A program made the translations under genes and the position numbers. DNA of 50,179 nt from Massilia atriviolacea (lineage in GTDB: Bacteria > Pseudomonadota > Gammaproteobacteria > Burkholderiales > Burkholderiaceae_D): the NCBI RefSeq assembly GCF_003953935.1, contig NZ_RXLQ01000019.1, forward strand, positions 78,349-128,527, read 5' to 3'. Positions 16,868 through 27,349 of the stretch are shown here, piece after piece; the first letter of the stretch is position 1; every line of letters begins with the position of its first letter. The notes below the pieces were generated by a model that searched no databases, was not told the DNA's origin, and worked only from the letters and a program-made list of their open reading frames with translations.

Positions 16868-17775
16868 GTAAGGAGCCAGTCGCGATGCACCAGGAAGTCG
16901 CTGTACAGCTTCGCTTCGGCGCTGCCGGCCTCGGGATGCCAGTCGTAGCGCCATTTGACGATGGGCGGCATCGACATCAGGATCGCTTCGGTGCGTCCGC
17001 CCGACTGCAGGCCGAACAGGGTGCCGCGGTCCCACACCAGGTTGAATTCCACGTAGCGGCCGCGCCGGTAAGCCTGGAAGTCGCGTTCGCGCTCGCCGTA
17101 CGGCGTGTCCTTGCGGGCCATCAGGATCGGCAGGTAGGCCTTGACGAAGGAGTCGCCCACGCTTTGCGTCATCGCGTACGAGAGGTCGAAACCGGCTTCG
17201 TTGAAGTCGTCGAAGAAGATCCCGCCCACGCCGCGCGGCTCCTTGCGGTGTTTCAGGTAAAAGTAATCGTCGCACCAGCGCTTGAAGCGCGCGTGCAGCG
17301 TGCTGCCGAACGGCGCCAGCGCGTCGTGGCAGGTCTGGTGGAAGTGGCGCGTGTCGCCCTCGTCGCCGTAGTAGGGCGTCAGGTCCATGCCGCCGCCGAA
17401 CCACCATACAGGCTCTTCGCCGGGCGCGGTGGCGGTGAAGAAGCGCACGTTCATGTGGACCGTGGGCGCGTACGGATTGCGCGGGTGGATCACCAGCGAT
17501 ACGCCCATCGCTTCCCAGGCGCGGCCTGCCAGTTCGGGACGCGCGGCCGCGGCCGATGGCGGCAGGTTGGCGCCCATCACGTGCGAGAAGTTGACGCCGC
17601 CGCGTTCCAGTACATTGCCTTCCTCGATCAGGCGCGAGATGCCGCCGCCGCCCTCGGGACGCTGCCATTCTTCGCGCAGGAAGGGCTTGCCGTCGGCTTC
17701 TTCGAGCGCTTGCACGATGCGCGCTTGCAGGTCGAGTAGCCAGGCCTTGACGGCCGCAGGGGAAGGGGATGACAT
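16864..17775 (-). CDS. hemF: Oxygen-dependent coproporphyrinogen III oxidase
   Basis: Aerobic decarboxylation of coproporphyrinogen III to protoporphyrinogen IX in heme synthesis. The 303-residue length fits HemF. Motifs include [25 protein letters not shown] text ([16 protein letters not shown]), [27 protein letters not shown] and [11 protein letters not shown]. The start at MSSPSPAAV was chosen on family length; a frame extending to 17820 would add 15 unlikely residues. Its end overlaps nadD. It is separated from purD by about 150 bases holding a terminator-like hairpin. Confidence 0.95.
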   Translation of the reverse strand: MSSPSPAAVKAWLLDLQARIVQALEEADGKPFLREEWQRPEGGGGISRLIEEGNVLERGGVNFSHVMGANLPPSAAAARPELAGRAWEAMGVSLVIHPRNPYAPTVHMNVRFFTATAPGEEPVWWFGGGMDLTPYYGDEGDTRHFHQTCHDALAPFGSTLHARFKRWCDDYFYLKHRKEPRGVGGIFFDDFNEAGFDLSYAMTQSVGDSFVKAYLPILMARKDTPYGERERDFQAYRRGRYVEFNLVWDRGTLFGLQSGGRTEAILMSMPPIVKWRYDWHPEAGSAEAKLYSDFLVHRDWLLT

Positions 17776-17848
17776 CGGGGAGCGGGACCGGGGAATAAAA
17801 ATTGAGGACGAATTGTACACCGTGCCGGTGTTTTATGATATAGCCCTT

Positions 17849-17889
17849 AAAACGCCGTCCCCGCGCCAAGGCGGCACTCGGCGGGGACG
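17849..17889 (-). terminator. Hairpin with T-run after purD
   Basis: Arms CGTCCCCGC (17856-17864) and GCGGGGACG (17881-17889) form a perfect 9-bp stem around a 16-base loop. Read on the minus strand the hairpin is followed by GCGTTTTAA. It lies just after the purD stop and before hemF, so it may end or attenuate the purD transcript. Confidence 0.65.
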
Positions 17890-17928
17890 ACGGTTATGGG
17901 GCTACTGGTCTATTCCTGGTGCTTCAGC

Positions 17929-19197
17929 TTAGTGCTTCAGTCCCCGCCAGCCGATATCGCGGCGGAACTGCGCGCCGTTGAAGTGGATCTTGTCGACCGT
18001 TTCGTAAGCCTGCTTCTGCGCCATCTTGACGCTGTCGCCCAGGCCCACCACGCACAGCACGCGGCCACCGCTGGTCATCAGCTTGCCGTCGGCCTGGCGG
18101 GTACCGGCATGGAAGGTCACGCATTCCGGCGTCTCGGCGGGAATCCCGTCGATCACGTCGCCCTTGCGCGGATCGTCCGGATAGCCGCTGGCGGCCATCA
18201 CCACGCCCACCGCCGTGCGGCGGTCCCATTCCAGTTCGACCGTGTCGAGCGTGCCGCCCACCGCGTGCTCCATCACCGTCAGCAGGTCGCTCTTGAGGCG
18301 CGCCATGATCGGCTGCGTTTCCGGGTCGCCCATGCGGCAGTTGAATTCCAGCGTCTTCGGATTGCCTTTGTCGTCGATCATCAGGCCCGCGTACAAAAAG
18401 CCGGTGAACTGGATGCCGTCCTTGGCCATGCCGTTGATGGTCGGGTTGATAATCTCGCGCATCACGCGCGCATGCATGGCCGGCGTGACGATCGGGGCCG
18501 GCGAATAGGCGCCCATGCCGCCCGTGTTCGGGCCTTCGTCGGCATCCTTGAGGCGCTTGTGATCCTGGCTGGTCGCCAGCGGCAGGACGTTTTTGCCGTC
18601 GCACATGACGATGAAGCTCGCTTCCTCGCCCGCCAGGAATTCTTCGATCACGATGCGCGCGCCGGCGTCGCCGAAGCGGTTATCCGCCAGCATATGGTCG
18701 ACCGCCTGGTGCGCTTCTTCCAGCGTCATCGCCACCACCACGCCCTTGCCGGCCGCCAGGCCGTCGGCCTTGATGACGATCGGCGCGCCGTTGGCGTCGA
18801 TGTAGGCGTGCGCCTCTGCCACGTCCGAGAATGTCTGGTAGGCCGCCGTCGGAATGCCGTGGCGCTGCATGAAGGCCTTGGCGAAGTCCTTTGAGCTTTC
18901 CAGCTGCGCCGCTTCTTTGGTGGGCCCGAAAATCTTCAGGCCGCGGCCGCGGAACAGGTTGACGATGCCGGCCGCCAGCGGCGTTTCGGGACCGACCACG
19001 GTCAGGGCGATGCCTTCGCGCTGGACGAATTCGGCCAACTGCTCCGGGTCGGACAGTTCGACGTTGACGAGGCGGATGTCGCGCGCCGTGCCGCCGTTGC
19101 CGGGGGCGACGTAGACCATCTGGATACGTTCGGATTGGGCCAGTTTCCAGGCCAGTGCATGTTCACGGCCGCCAGAGCCGACTACCAGGATTTTCAT
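17929..19197 (-). CDS. purD: Phosphoribosylamine-glycine ligase PurD
   Basis: ATP-grasp enzyme joining phosphoribosylamine and glycine in purine synthesis. The 422-residue protein begins with the GARS N-domain motif LVVGSGGREHALAWKL and has the ATP-grasp segment KADGLAAGKGVVVA. Other motifs are GEEASFI, PNTGGMGAYSPAP and FNCRMGDPETQ. It starts 6 bases after the yebC stop, so the two are probably cotranscribed. Confidence 0.97.
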   Translation of the reverse strand: MKILVVGSGGREHALAWKLAQSERIQMVYVAPGNGGTARDIRLVNVELSDPEQLAEFVQREGIALTVVGPETPLAAGIVNLFRGRGLKIFGPTKEAAQLESSKDFAKAFMQRHGIPTAAYQTFSDVAEAHAYIDANGAPIVIKADGLAAGKGVVVAMTLEEAHQAVDHMLADNRFGDAGARIVIEEFLAGEEASFIVMCDGKNVLPLATSQDHKRLKDADEGPNTGGMGAYSPAPIVTPAMHARVMREIINPTINGMAKDGIQFTGFLYAGLMIDDKGNPKTLEFNCRMGDPETQPIMARLKSDLLTVMEHAVGGTLDTVELEWDRRTAVGVVMAASGYPDDPRKGDVIDGIPAETPECVTFHAGTRQADGKLMTSGGRVLCVVGLGDSVKMAQKQAYETVDKIHFNGAQFRRDIGWRGLKH

Positions 19198-19203
19198 AGG
19201 AGC

Positions 19204-19929
19204 TTAATCTTCGATCAGGACGTTGGTATAGACTTCCTGCACATCGTCGAGGTTCTCGAGCGCGTCGAGAATTTTTTGCATCTTGATGCCGTCTTCGCCG
19301 CCGATCACGGTTTCGGTGGACGGCTTCATGATGATCTCGGCCACTTCGGCCTTGAAGCCGGCCGCTTCCAGCGCTTCTTTCACGGCCGCGAAACCGAACG
19401 GGTCGCACAGCACTTCGAAGCCGCCTTCTTCGTCGGCCACCACGTCTTCGGCGCCGGCTTCCAGGGCCGCTTCCATCAATTTGTCTTCATCCACGCCGGG
19501 GGCGAACAGGAACTGGCCGCAGTGCTTGAACATGAACGCGACCGAGCCTTCGGTGCCCATGTTGCCGCCGTGTTTATTGAAGGCGTGGCGCACTTCGGCC
19601 ACCGTGCGCACACGGTTGTCGGTCATGCAGTCGACGATGATGGCGGCGCCGCCGATGCCGTAGCCTTCGTAGCGCACCTCTTCGTAGTTCACGCCTTCGA
19701 GTCCGCCCGAGCCGCGCTGGATGGCGCGCGTGACGTTCTCTTTCGGCATATTGGCGTCAGCCGCCTTGTCCACCGCCAGCCGCAGGCGCGGGTTGGTGGC
19801 GATGTCGGGGCCGCCCATGCGCGCGCCAACCGTGATTTCCTTGATCAATCGGGTCCAGATCTTGCCGCGCTTGGCGTCGGTGGCGGCCTTCTTGTGCTTG
19901 ATATTGGCCCATTTGCTGTGTCCAGCCAT
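19204..19929 (-). CDS. yebC: YebC/PmpR family protein (TACO1-like)
   Basis: The 241-residue protein starts with the invariant [23 protein letters not shown] and contains [28 protein letters not shown] and GSVAFMF, all hallmarks of YebC. Family members were annotated as transcription regulators. Recent work ties some to translation of proline-rich or otherwise stalling sequences, in the manner of human TACO1. It heads the minus-strand block, immediately upstream of purD. Its start is divergent from the transporter gene at 20041. Confidence 0.95.
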   Translation of the reverse strand: MAGHSKWANIKHKKAATDAKRGKIWTRLIKEITVGARMGGPDIATNPRLRLAVDKAADANMPKENVTRAIQRGSGGLEGVNYEEVRYEGYGIGGAAIIVDCMTDNRVRTVAEVRHAFNKHGGNMGTEGSVAFMFKHCGQFLFAPGVDEDKLMEAALEAGAEDVVADEEGGFEVLCDPFGFAAVKEALEAAGFKAEVAEIIMKPSTETVIGGEDGIKMQKILDALENLDDVQEVYTNVLIED

Positions 19930-20028
19930 GTCGAGATTTCCTTAGACGGTATGCATCAGTGGCCGACATTTTACCATAGCGGCCTTGCCGAAATCCGCCG
20001 GCCTCCAGCCAGTTTGCGCGATTCGTTC

Positions 20029-20034
20029 TACAAT
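20029..20034 (+). promoter_or_regulatory. Candidate -10 box (TACAAT) just before the transporter start
   Basis: TACAAT ends 6 bases before the ATG at 20041. Transcription starting at the usual distance would begin at or next to the ATG, giving a leaderless mRNA. No good -35 box is seen at 16-18 bases and there is no ribosome binding site, so this is weak. Confidence 0.35.
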
Positions 20035-20040
20035 CGCTGC

Positions 20041-20961
20041 ATGAACAAAAGCGCAACGGCTGCCGCCGCCCATCCGACCCCGCGCCCGGCCCTGCTGGCG
20101 GGCCTGGCGCTTGCCATCGCGGGCGCCGTGCTGTTCTCGACCAAGGCGGTGCTGGCCAAGCTGATGTACCGCTACCAGGTCGATGCCGTCACCGTGCTGG
20201 CGTTCCGCATGCTGTTTTCGCTGCCGGTGTTCGCCGCCGTCGCCATCTGGAAGATGCGCAGCGAAGCGCCGCTGCCCGTGGCCGACCGCTGGCGCCTAGT
20301 GTTCCTGGGCGTGGTCGGCTACTACCTCTCCAGTTTTCTCGACTTTCTCGGCCTGCAGTTCATTTCGGTCGGGCTGGAACGCCTGATCCTTTTCCTCACG
20401 CCGACCTTCGTGCTGCTGATTACCTCGGTCTTCCTGAAGCGCCATATCAGCCGCATCGAGTGGCTGGCGCTGCTCGTCTCGTATTGCGGCATCGTGCTGG
20501 TGTTCGTGCACGACCTCCATGGCGGCGCCGGCAGCACCACGATCGGCGCGCTGCTGGTGCTGGGGTCGGCGGTGTCGTACGCGGTCTACCTGCTGATGTC
20601 CGGCGAGATGGTGCGCCGCATCGGTTCCCTGCGCCTGGTGGCGTATGCGATGTGCGTCTCGAGCGCGGTGTGCATCGGCCAGTTCTTCGTACTGCGGCCG
20701 GCCTCGATGCTGGTGCAGCCGGCGGCGGTGTACTGGTACTCGCTGGCCAACGGCATCTTTTGCACCGTGCTGCCGGTCTTCATGACCATGATCGCGGTGC
20801 AGCGCATCGGCGCCTCCACCGCCTCGCAGGCCGGCATGATCGGCCCCGTCTCGACCCTGTTCCTCGGCGCGCTGGTACTGGGCGAGCCGATCACCGCCGT
20901 GCAGCTGGGCGGCACCGGCATGGTCCTGGCGGGGATCTACATGCTGTCGAAGAAAAAATAG
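20041..20961 (+). CDS. DMT superfamily (EamA) transporter
   Basis: An inner-membrane protein of 306 residues with about ten hydrophobic segments in two EamA repeats (about 18-150 and 165-303). Signature stretches are [19 protein letters not shown], the [16 protein letters not shown] segment, and the second-repeat end [20 protein letters not shown]. The tail is MLSKKK. Substrates of such proteins include amino acids, metabolites and drugs; none can be assigned here. The start is the only ATG before the first helix. It is divergent from yebC. Confidence 0.92.
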   Translation: MNKSATAAAAHPTPRPALLAGLALAIAGAVLFSTKAVLAKLMYRYQVDAVTVLAFRMLFSLPVFAAVAIWKMRSEAPLPVADRWRLVFLGVVGYYLSSFLDFLGLQFISVGLERLILFLTPTFVLLITSVFLKRHISRIEWLALLVSYCGIVLVFVHDLHGGAGSTTIGALLVLGSAVSYAVYLLMSGEMVRRIGSLRLVAYAMCVSSAVCIGQFFVLRPASMLVQPAAVYWYSLANGIFCTVLPVFMTMIAVQRIGASTASQAGMIGPVSTLFLGALVLGEPITAVQLGGTGMVLAGIYMLSKKK

Positions 20962-20993
20962 TCACCACTAACACGACCCACGAAAGCGACCGA

Positions 20994-21419
20994 ATGAGCC
21001 AAGCAAACAAGCCCCGCATCGCCCTGATCGCACACGACAAGAAGAAGGACGACATGATCGTGCTGGCCGGCGAGTATGTCGATTTCCTGCGCGGTTGCCA
21101 GCTGATGGCAACCGGCACCACCGGCGCGCGCCTGATCATGGAGCTGGGGCTGACGGTGGAGCGCAAGGAGTCCGGCCCGTTCGGGGGCGACCTGCAGATC
21201 GGCGCGGCCCTGGTGGAAGGCGAGATCGACGCGGTGGTGTTCCTGCGCGACCCGATGACGCCGCAACCGCACGAGCCGGACATCAACGCGCTGGTGCGCG
21301 CCTGCGACGTCCACAACGTCGCCTGCGCCACCAATATGTCGACCGCCCATATGCTGCTGTCGCATCTCAGGCTCGCGGCGGCACAACCCATTTCAGACGC
21401 AGACAGGAGTCCAGCATGA
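20994..21419 (+). CDS. mgsA: Methylglyoxal synthase
   Basis: Converts dihydroxyacetone phosphate to methylglyoxal and phosphate, a bypass of lower glycolysis under phosphate limitation or sugar-phosphate stress. The 141-residue protein has [12 protein letters not shown], the phosphate-binding [20 protein letters not shown] with the catalytic aspartate, and [15 protein letters not shown]. It lies 32 bases after the transporter and its stop overlaps the next start (ATGATG). Confidence 0.95.
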   Translation: MSQANKPRIALIAHDKKKDDMIVLAGEYVDFLRGCQLMATGTTGARLIMELGLTVERKESGPFGGDLQIGAALVEGEIDAVVFLRDPMTPQPHEPDINALVRACDVHNVACATNMSTAHMLLSHLRLAAAQPISDADRSPA

Positions 21420-22393
21420 TGGCAAAAGCAATCCGTATCAACCGCACCGGCGGCCCCGAGGTCATGGAATACGTCGACGTGGAAGTGGGCGAGCCGGGAC
21501 CGGGCGAAGCGCGCGTGCGCCACGCCGCCTGCGGCATCAATTATATCGACGTGTACTTCCGCACCGGCTTGTATCCGCAGCCGCTGCCGGCCGGCCTGGG
21601 CATGGAAGGCGCGGGCGTGGTCGAAGCGGTGGGCGAGGGCGTGACCGAGGTGGCCGTGGGCGACCGCGTGGCCTATGCCGGCCGTCCCAACGGGGCTTAC
21701 TGCGACGTGCGCAACATGCCGTCCGCGCTGCTGGTGCGCCTGCCGGACGCGATCTCGTTCGAGACCGGCGCCGCCATGATGCTGCAGGGACTGACCGTGC
21801 AGTACCTGCTGCGCCGCACCGTGCCGCTCAAGCGCGGCGACACCATCCTGTTCCACGCGGCCGCCGGCGGCGTGGGCCTGATCGCCTCGCAGTGGGCGCG
21901 CGCGCTGGGCGTGAACATGATCGGCACCGCCGGTTCCGACGAAAAAGCGGCGCTGGCCAAGGCCGCCGGCTGCAGCCACGTGATCAACTACAACACCGAG
22001 GATTTCGTGGCGCGCGTGATGGAGATCACCGGCGGCGAAAAGGTCTCGGTGGTGTACGACTCGATCGGCAAGGACACCTTCTTCAAGTCGCTCGACTGCC
22101 TGCGTCCCCTGGGGACCATGGTCAGCTTCGGCAGCGCGTCCGGCCCGGTGCCCGATTTTTCGCTGGCCGAACTGTCCTCGCGCGGCTCGCTGTTCATTAC
22201 CCGCCCGACCCTGTTCAGCTACGCCGCCAGGCGCGCCGACCTGGAAGCGATGGCGGCCGAGCTGTTCGCGGTGGTCGCCAGCGGCGACGTGAAGATCGAT
22301 ATCAACCAGACCTACAAGCTGGCCGATGTCGCGCAGGCGCATATCGACCTGGAAGGCCGCAAGACGACCGGCTCGTCGATCCTGGTGCCATGA
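21416..22393 (+). CDS. NADPH:quinone reductase, zinc-free MDR family
   Basis: A 325-residue medium-chain reductase of the quinone oxidoreductase (QOR, qorA) branch. It has the N-terminal GroES-like fold ([19 protein letters not shown]), no catalytic-zinc ligands, and the NADPH-binding [19 protein letters not shown]. The C-terminal segment [18 protein letters not shown] is typical. AGGAG lies 8-11 bases upstream of two adjacent ATGs (21416 and 21419), so the exact start is uncertain by one codon. It overlaps mgsA on one side and the small membrane gene on the other. Reduction of reactive carbonyls beside mgsA is a guess from context. Confidence 0.92.
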   Translation: MMAKAIRINRTGGPEVMEYVDVEVGEPGPGEARVRHAACGINYIDVYFRTGLYPQPLPAGLGMEGAGVVEAVGEGVTEVAVGDRVAYAGRPNGAYCDVRNMPSALLVRLPDAISFETGAAMMLQGLTVQYLLRRTVPLKRGDTILFHAAAGGVGLIASQWARALGVNMIGTAGSDEKAALAKAAGCSHVINYNTEDFVARVMEITGGEKVSVVYDSIGKDTFFKSLDCLRPLGTMVSFGSASGPVPDFSLAELSSRGSLFITRPTLFSYAARRADLEAMAAELFAVVASGDVKIDINQTYKLADVAQAHIDLEGRKTTGSSILVP

Positions 22394-22521
22394 GCGCGCC
22401 GAACGACGACAAGGACGACGGCTCGCCCAAGTTCGGGCGCCTGTTGATCGGACTGATTCTGGCGGTGCTGCTGATCGTGGGGATCACCTTCGGTTCGGAG
22501 GCCTGGCTCGGTCACCCATGA
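22390..22521 (+). CDS. Small single-pass membrane protein (43 residues)
   Basis: The ATG overlaps the quinone reductase stop (ATGA), and the frame runs 43 codons to a TGA directly against a strong terminator. The peptide has a charged N-terminus ([16 protein letters not shown]) and one hydrophobic helix (LLIGLILAVLLIVGITFG, about 18-35). The coupling, the helix and the stop placed just before the hairpin support a real gene. Function is unknown. The N-terminus is predicted cytoplasmic from the arginine at the helix edge, weakly. Confidence 0.65.
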   Translation: MSAPNDDKDDGSPKFGRLLIGLILAVLLIVGITFGSEAWLGHP

Positions 22522-22522
22522 A

Positions 22523-22548
22523 AAAACGCGCTCCGTGGAGCGCGTTTT
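22523..22548. terminator. Strong bidirectional terminator
   Basis: AAAACGCGCTCC and GGAGCGCGTTTT form a 12-bp perfect inverted repeat with a minimal loop. It provides a T-run on both strands. It sits between the end of the mgsA-qor-small-membrane-gene unit and the convergent DUF4136 gene. Confidence 0.9.
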
Positions 22549-22568
22549 GTTTGCCGGAGGCTGGCGAG

Positions 22569-23225
22569 TCAGCCTTCGCGCTTGAGTTCGACCCGCCGCG
22601 CGACCCCGCTCACGCCGGGGAATTCGGCAAAGGCGCTGTGCACCAGCGCCGGCATCAGCGCCGGCGTGGACAGTTCGCGGCTCATGTTATGCACTGTGAC
22701 GTCGAACAGGCGCTTGCCGTCGGGGATGGACTTGATTCCCACCTGCAGCTCGCGCCGGTACTGGTGGTCGATGCGCTCGCGGTACATCGGCGCGCCGGTC
22801 CAGAACGGATCGTAGAAGGGGCTGTGCCAGCCGCCCCAGTAGCGCCGCGCGCCCCAGTAGCGGCCGCGGTAGCCGTAGCCGCCGAAGGCGAAGCGCGGGC
22901 TGGCGTAGAAGAAGGGATCGACCATTTCGACGATCCGTACCGGGATGTCGGTGGTGGTGAAGCGCATCGAGATCTTGAGGGTCGGCTTGCCGCTCTCGCC
23001 GGCGTCGCGGAAGCCGAGGCGCGCCAGCTCGCCGCGCACCAGGTTCTGGTAGCTGCGCAGTTCGAGCGTGTCGTCCTGCACCGGCGGCGCTTCGAACACA
23101 TAGGTCTTGTCCTGCAACTCGGCCGGCCACTGGTGGAAGGTGGTCACATCGCTGCGGATCGTGCTCGCGCAGCCTCCCAGCAACAGCATCGCCGCCGTAC
23201 CGGCGGCCATCAATAATCGTCTCAT
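22569..23225 (-). CDS. DUF4136 domain lipoprotein
   Basis: An outer-envelope lipoprotein of 218 residues. The signal peptide MRRLLMAAGTAAMLLLGGC ends in a lipobox (LLGGC). The mature part has DUF4136 features: TFHQWPAELQDKTYVFE, then YQNLVRGELARLGF and a beta-rich domain with an aromatic, glycine-rich loop (FAFGGYGYRGRYWGARRYWG). The start was set at the methionine that begins the signal peptide; the frame extends 11 codons further. Function is unknown. Confidence 0.85.
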   Translation of the reverse strand: MRRLLMAAGTAAMLLLGGCASTIRSDVTTFHQWPAELQDKTYVFEAPPVQDDTLELRSYQNLVRGELARLGFRDAGESGKPTLKISMRFTTTDIPVRIVEMVDPFFYASPRFAFGGYGYRGRYWGARRYWGGWHSPFYDPFWTGAPMYRERIDHQYRRELQVGIKSIPDGKRLFDVTVHNMSRELSTPALMPALVHSAFAEFPGVSGVARRVELKREG

Positions 23226-23418
23226 CGCATTACTCCCATGACTCAAAACGGATTTCACCGAAGCTAACTTTATGGCTCACAGTCTATTTTCGCAGAATTT
23301 TTACAAGTTGTTACCCCCGTTCACACTGCGATACAGGCAAACCGGGGCAATGAGGCGCGGCGCAAGCTTGCGGTATTGGTAAAATAGGCGCCCGACTCAC
23401 CGTCCCCTCCGAGATCCC

Positions 23419-26061
23419 ATGCGCACAGACACTCCGCAAACCATCTATCGCAAAGATTACACCCCGCCCGGCTTTATGGTGGAAACGGTCGAACTTGGCT
23501 TTGATCTCGACCCGCAGCGCACCATCGTCGCCAGCCGCCTGACCATGACGCGCAATCCGGAGAGCAGGGCGCGCGCGATTGAGTTGCACGGAGAGAATAT
23601 CGTCCTGGTGGCGCTGAGGATGAACGGCAAGACCCTGTCCAAGCGCGATTACCGCCTCGACGACAAGATGCTGCTCATCCCCGATGCGCCGGATGAAGTT
23701 ACGCTGGAAATCGAAACCCTGACGGCGCCGGTCAAGAACACCACCTTGAATGGCTTGTACGTGTCCAACGGCAACTTTTTTACGCAATGCGAGGCGGAAG
23801 GTTTCCGCAACATCACGTATTTCCCCGACCGTCCCGACGTGATGGCGAAATACACGGTGATGTTGCGTGCCGATAAGGCGACCTATCCCGTGTTGCTGTC
23901 GAACGGCAACCTGATCGAAGAAGGCGAGCTGGGCGATGGCCGCCACTATGCCAAGTGGGAAGACCCGTTCAAGAAACCGTCTTACCTGTTCGCGCTGGTG
24001 GCGGCGCGCCTGGTGTGCCAGGAGGAAACCTTCAAGCTGGCCGACGGCCGCTCGGCGCTGCTGCAGGTGTGGGTGGAGGAGGGCAACCTCGACAAGACCG
24101 ATTACGCCATGCAGTCGCTCAAGAACTCGATCCGCTGGGACGAGGAGCGCTTCGGGCTCGAACTCGACCTGGACCGCTTCATGATCGTGGCGGTGGGCGA
24201 CTTCAACATGGGCGCGATGGAAAACAAGGGCCTGAACATCTTCAACACCAAGTTCGTGCTGGCCAATCCGCGCGTGGCGACCGATTTCGACTACGCCGGC
24301 ATCGAGGCGGTGGTCGGCCACGAGTATTTTCACAACTGGACCGGCAACCGCATTACGTGCCGCGACTGGTTCCAGCTGTCGCTGAAGGAAGGCTTGACGG
24401 TGTTCCGCGACCAGGAATTTTCGGCCGATATGATCGGCACCGACAGCGGGCGCGCGGTCACCCGCATCGACCAGGTGCGCACTTTGCGCCAGGCGCAGTT
24501 TCCGGAAGACGCGGGACCGATGGCGCATCCGGTGCGGCCCGACAGTTTTGTGGAGATCAATAACTTCTACACCGTCACGGTGTACGAAAAAGGCGCGGAA
24601 GTGGTGCGCATGTACCAGACCCTGCTCGGGCGCGAACGCTTCCGCAAGGGCATGGACCTGTATTTCGAGCGGCATGACGGCCAGGCCGTCACCTGCGACG
24701 ACTTCCGCGCGGCCATGGCCGATGCGGGCGGGCGCGACCTGTCCCAGTTCGAACGCTGGTACAGCCAGGCCGGCACGCCGGTGGTGCGCGCCGAGGGCCG
24801 CTACGACGCCGACGCGCTCACCTACGAACTGACCTTGACCCAGAGCTGCCCGGCCACGCCCGGCCAGGAAAACAAGCTGCCCTTCCATATTCCGGTGGCG
24901 GTGGGCCTGCTGGGCGCCGACGGGCGCGACCTGCACCTGAACGTCGACGGCCACGACGCCGTGACGGCGGTGCTGGAACTGACCGACGCCTCGCGCACCT
25001 TCCGCTTCACCGGCGTGAAGGAGGCGCCGACGCCATCGATCCTGCGCGATTTTTCCGCGCCCGTGGTGCTGGAATACGATTACACCGATACCGAACTGCT
25101 GCACCTGTTCAGCCACGACAGCGACCCGGTGAACCGCTGGGAAGCCGGCCAGCGCCTCGCCATGGCGCGCCTGCTCAAGCTCACAAGCGCCGTGGCCGCG
25201 GGCGATACGCTCGGACTGGACACCACCTTCATCGAGGCGCTGCGCAAGATCCTGGCCGACGATGCGCTCGACGCGGCCTTCCGCGAACAGGCCTTGCTGC
25301 TGCCGTCCGAGAGCATGATCGCCGACCAGATGGCGGTGGTCGATCCGCAGGCCATTCACCAGGCGCGCCAGTTCGTGCGGCGCACTGTCGGCGAGGCGCT
25401 CAAGGCCGACCTGCGCGCGCAGTACGACGCCAACCAGACGCCCGGCCCTTACAGCCCCGATGCGCTGTCGGCGGGGCGGCGCGGCCTGAAAAACCTGGCC
25501 TTGTCGTATCTGGCGTCCACCTCCAGCGAAGAGAGCATCGCACTGGCGCAGGCGCAGTTCGACAACGCCGGCAACATGACCGACCGAGTGGCCGCGCTGG
25601 CGGCCCTGATCCACGCGGGCGCCGCGTCCGCGCAGGCGGCGCTGCAAGCCTTCTACGCCGACTTCGACAAGGAGGCGCTGGTGATCGACAAGTGGTTCGC
25701 GATGCAGGCCTCGGCCCCGGCAACCGACGTGGCGGCCGTGCGCGCATTGATGCGCCATGCAGCCTTCAACATCAAGAATCCGAACCGCGCGCGCAGCCTG
25801 GTATTTACTTTCTGCGTCGGCAATGCGTCGCAGTTCCATGCGCCGGACGGCAGCGGCTACGCCTTCTGGGCCGAACAGGTGATCGCGCTCGACGCCCTCA
25901 ACCCGCAGGTGGCGAGCCGCCTGGCGCGCTCGATGGACCGCTGGCGCAGGTATGCGCCGGCCCTGCAGGCGCACATGAAGAAGGCCTTGCAGAAGGTCGC
26001 GGGCGTGAAAAAATTATCCAACGACGTGCGCGAAGTGGTGAGCAAGGCGCTCGCCAATTAG
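23419..26061 (+). CDS. pepN: Aminopeptidase N (M1 family)
   Basis: Broad-specificity cytoplasmic zinc aminopeptidase of 880 residues, close in length to E. coli PepN. The substrate-binding GAMENKG is at 265-271, the zinc site HEYFHNWTGNR at 301-311, and the third zinc ligand is in SLKEGLTVFRDQEF (Glu324). The N-terminal segment YRKDYTPPGFMVETVELGFDL and the alpha-helical C-terminal DUF3458 region complete the PepN-type layout. It begins a plus-strand run with fbp, 61 bases on. Confidence 0.97.
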   Translation: MRTDTPQTIYRKDYTPPGFMVETVELGFDLDPQRTIVASRLTMTRNPESRARAIELHGENIVLVALRMNGKTLSKRDYRLDDKMLLIPDAPDEVTLEIETLTAPVKNTTLNGLYVSNGNFFTQCEAEGFRNITYFPDRPDVMAKYTVMLRADKATYPVLLSNGNLIEEGELGDGRHYAKWEDPFKKPSYLFALVAARLVCQEETFKLADGRSALLQVWVEEGNLDKTDYAMQSLKNSIRWDEERFGLELDLDRFMIVAVGDFNMGAMENKGLNIFNTKFVLANPRVATDFDYAGIEAVVGHEYFHNWTGNRITCRDWFQLSLKEGLTVFRDQEFSADMIGTDSGRAVTRIDQVRTLRQAQFPEDAGPMAHPVRPDSFVEINNFYTVTVYEKGAEVVRMYQTLLGRERFRKGMDLYFERHDGQAVTCDDFRAAMADAGGRDLSQFERWYSQAGTPVVRAEGRYDADALTYELTLTQSCPATPGQENKLPFHIPVAVGLLGADGRDLHLNVDGHDAVTAVLELTDASRTFRFTGVKEAPTPSILRDFSAPVVLEYDYTDTELLHLFSHDSDPVNRWEAGQRLAMARLLKLTSAVAAGDTLGLDTTFIEALRKILADDALDAAFREQALLLPSESMIADQMAVVDPQAIHQARQFVRRTVGEALKADLRAQYDANQTPGPYSPDALSAGRRGLKNLALSYLASTSSEESIALAQAQFDNAGNMTDRVAALAALIHAGAASAQAALQAFYADFDKEALVIDKWFAMQASAPATDVAAVRALMRHAAFNIKNPNRARSLVFTFCVGNASQFHAPDGSGYAFWAEQVIALDALNPQVASRLARSMDRWRRYAPALQAHMKKALQKVAGVKKLSNDVREVVSKALAN

Positions 26062-26122
26062 TCGGCAGGGCCACGGCAACGCATCGTCCGCAAAGAATAT
26101 TAAACAAAGCAAAGGGAAGTGA

Positions 26123-27124
<1,002 letters not shown>

Positions 27125-27208
27125 AACTGGTTTTTTTAACAAAAAGCCGACAGAACGCGCATTCGCACTAGCAATTTTGCGGAATTCTTTGCTAGAATAC
27201 GCGTCTTC

Positions 27209-27284
27209 GCCGATTTAGCTCAGTTGGTAGAGCAGCACATTCGTAATGTGAAGGTCGCCAGTTCGATTCCGGCAATCGGCACCA
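27209..27284 (+). tRNA. tRNA-Thr (anticodon CGT)
   Basis: A 76-base cloverleaf with encoded CCA. The acceptor stem GCCGATT pairs with AATCGGC; the D-arm is GCTC/GAGC and the anticodon loop is TTCGTAA (anticodon CGT, reading ACG). The T-arm is GCCAG-TTCGATT-CCGGC with one A-C mismatch in the stem. It closely resembles E. coli thrW. TAGAAT at 27193-27198 is a plausible -10 box, placing the transcript start a few bases before the tRNA. Confidence 0.97.
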
Positions 27285-27303
27285 GGTACATGCATCAGGT
27301 CAG

Positions 27304-27336
27304 AACCCGCACGCTTTACGGCGTAGCGGGTTTTTT
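27304..27336 (+). terminator. Rho-independent terminator after tRNA-Thr
   Basis: AACCCGC (27304-27310) pairs with GCGGGTT (27326-27332), extended inward by ACGC/GCGT with one bulged A. A run of six T (27331-27336) follows on the plus strand. Confidence 0.85.
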
Positions 27337-27349
27337 CTTGCCGGCGCCC

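Noticed and set aside
16868-17869. Single 552-codon frame spanning nadD and part of hemF
   Set aside because: The upstream part is hemF read in the wrong frame; NadD begins at the GTG overlapping the hemF stop.
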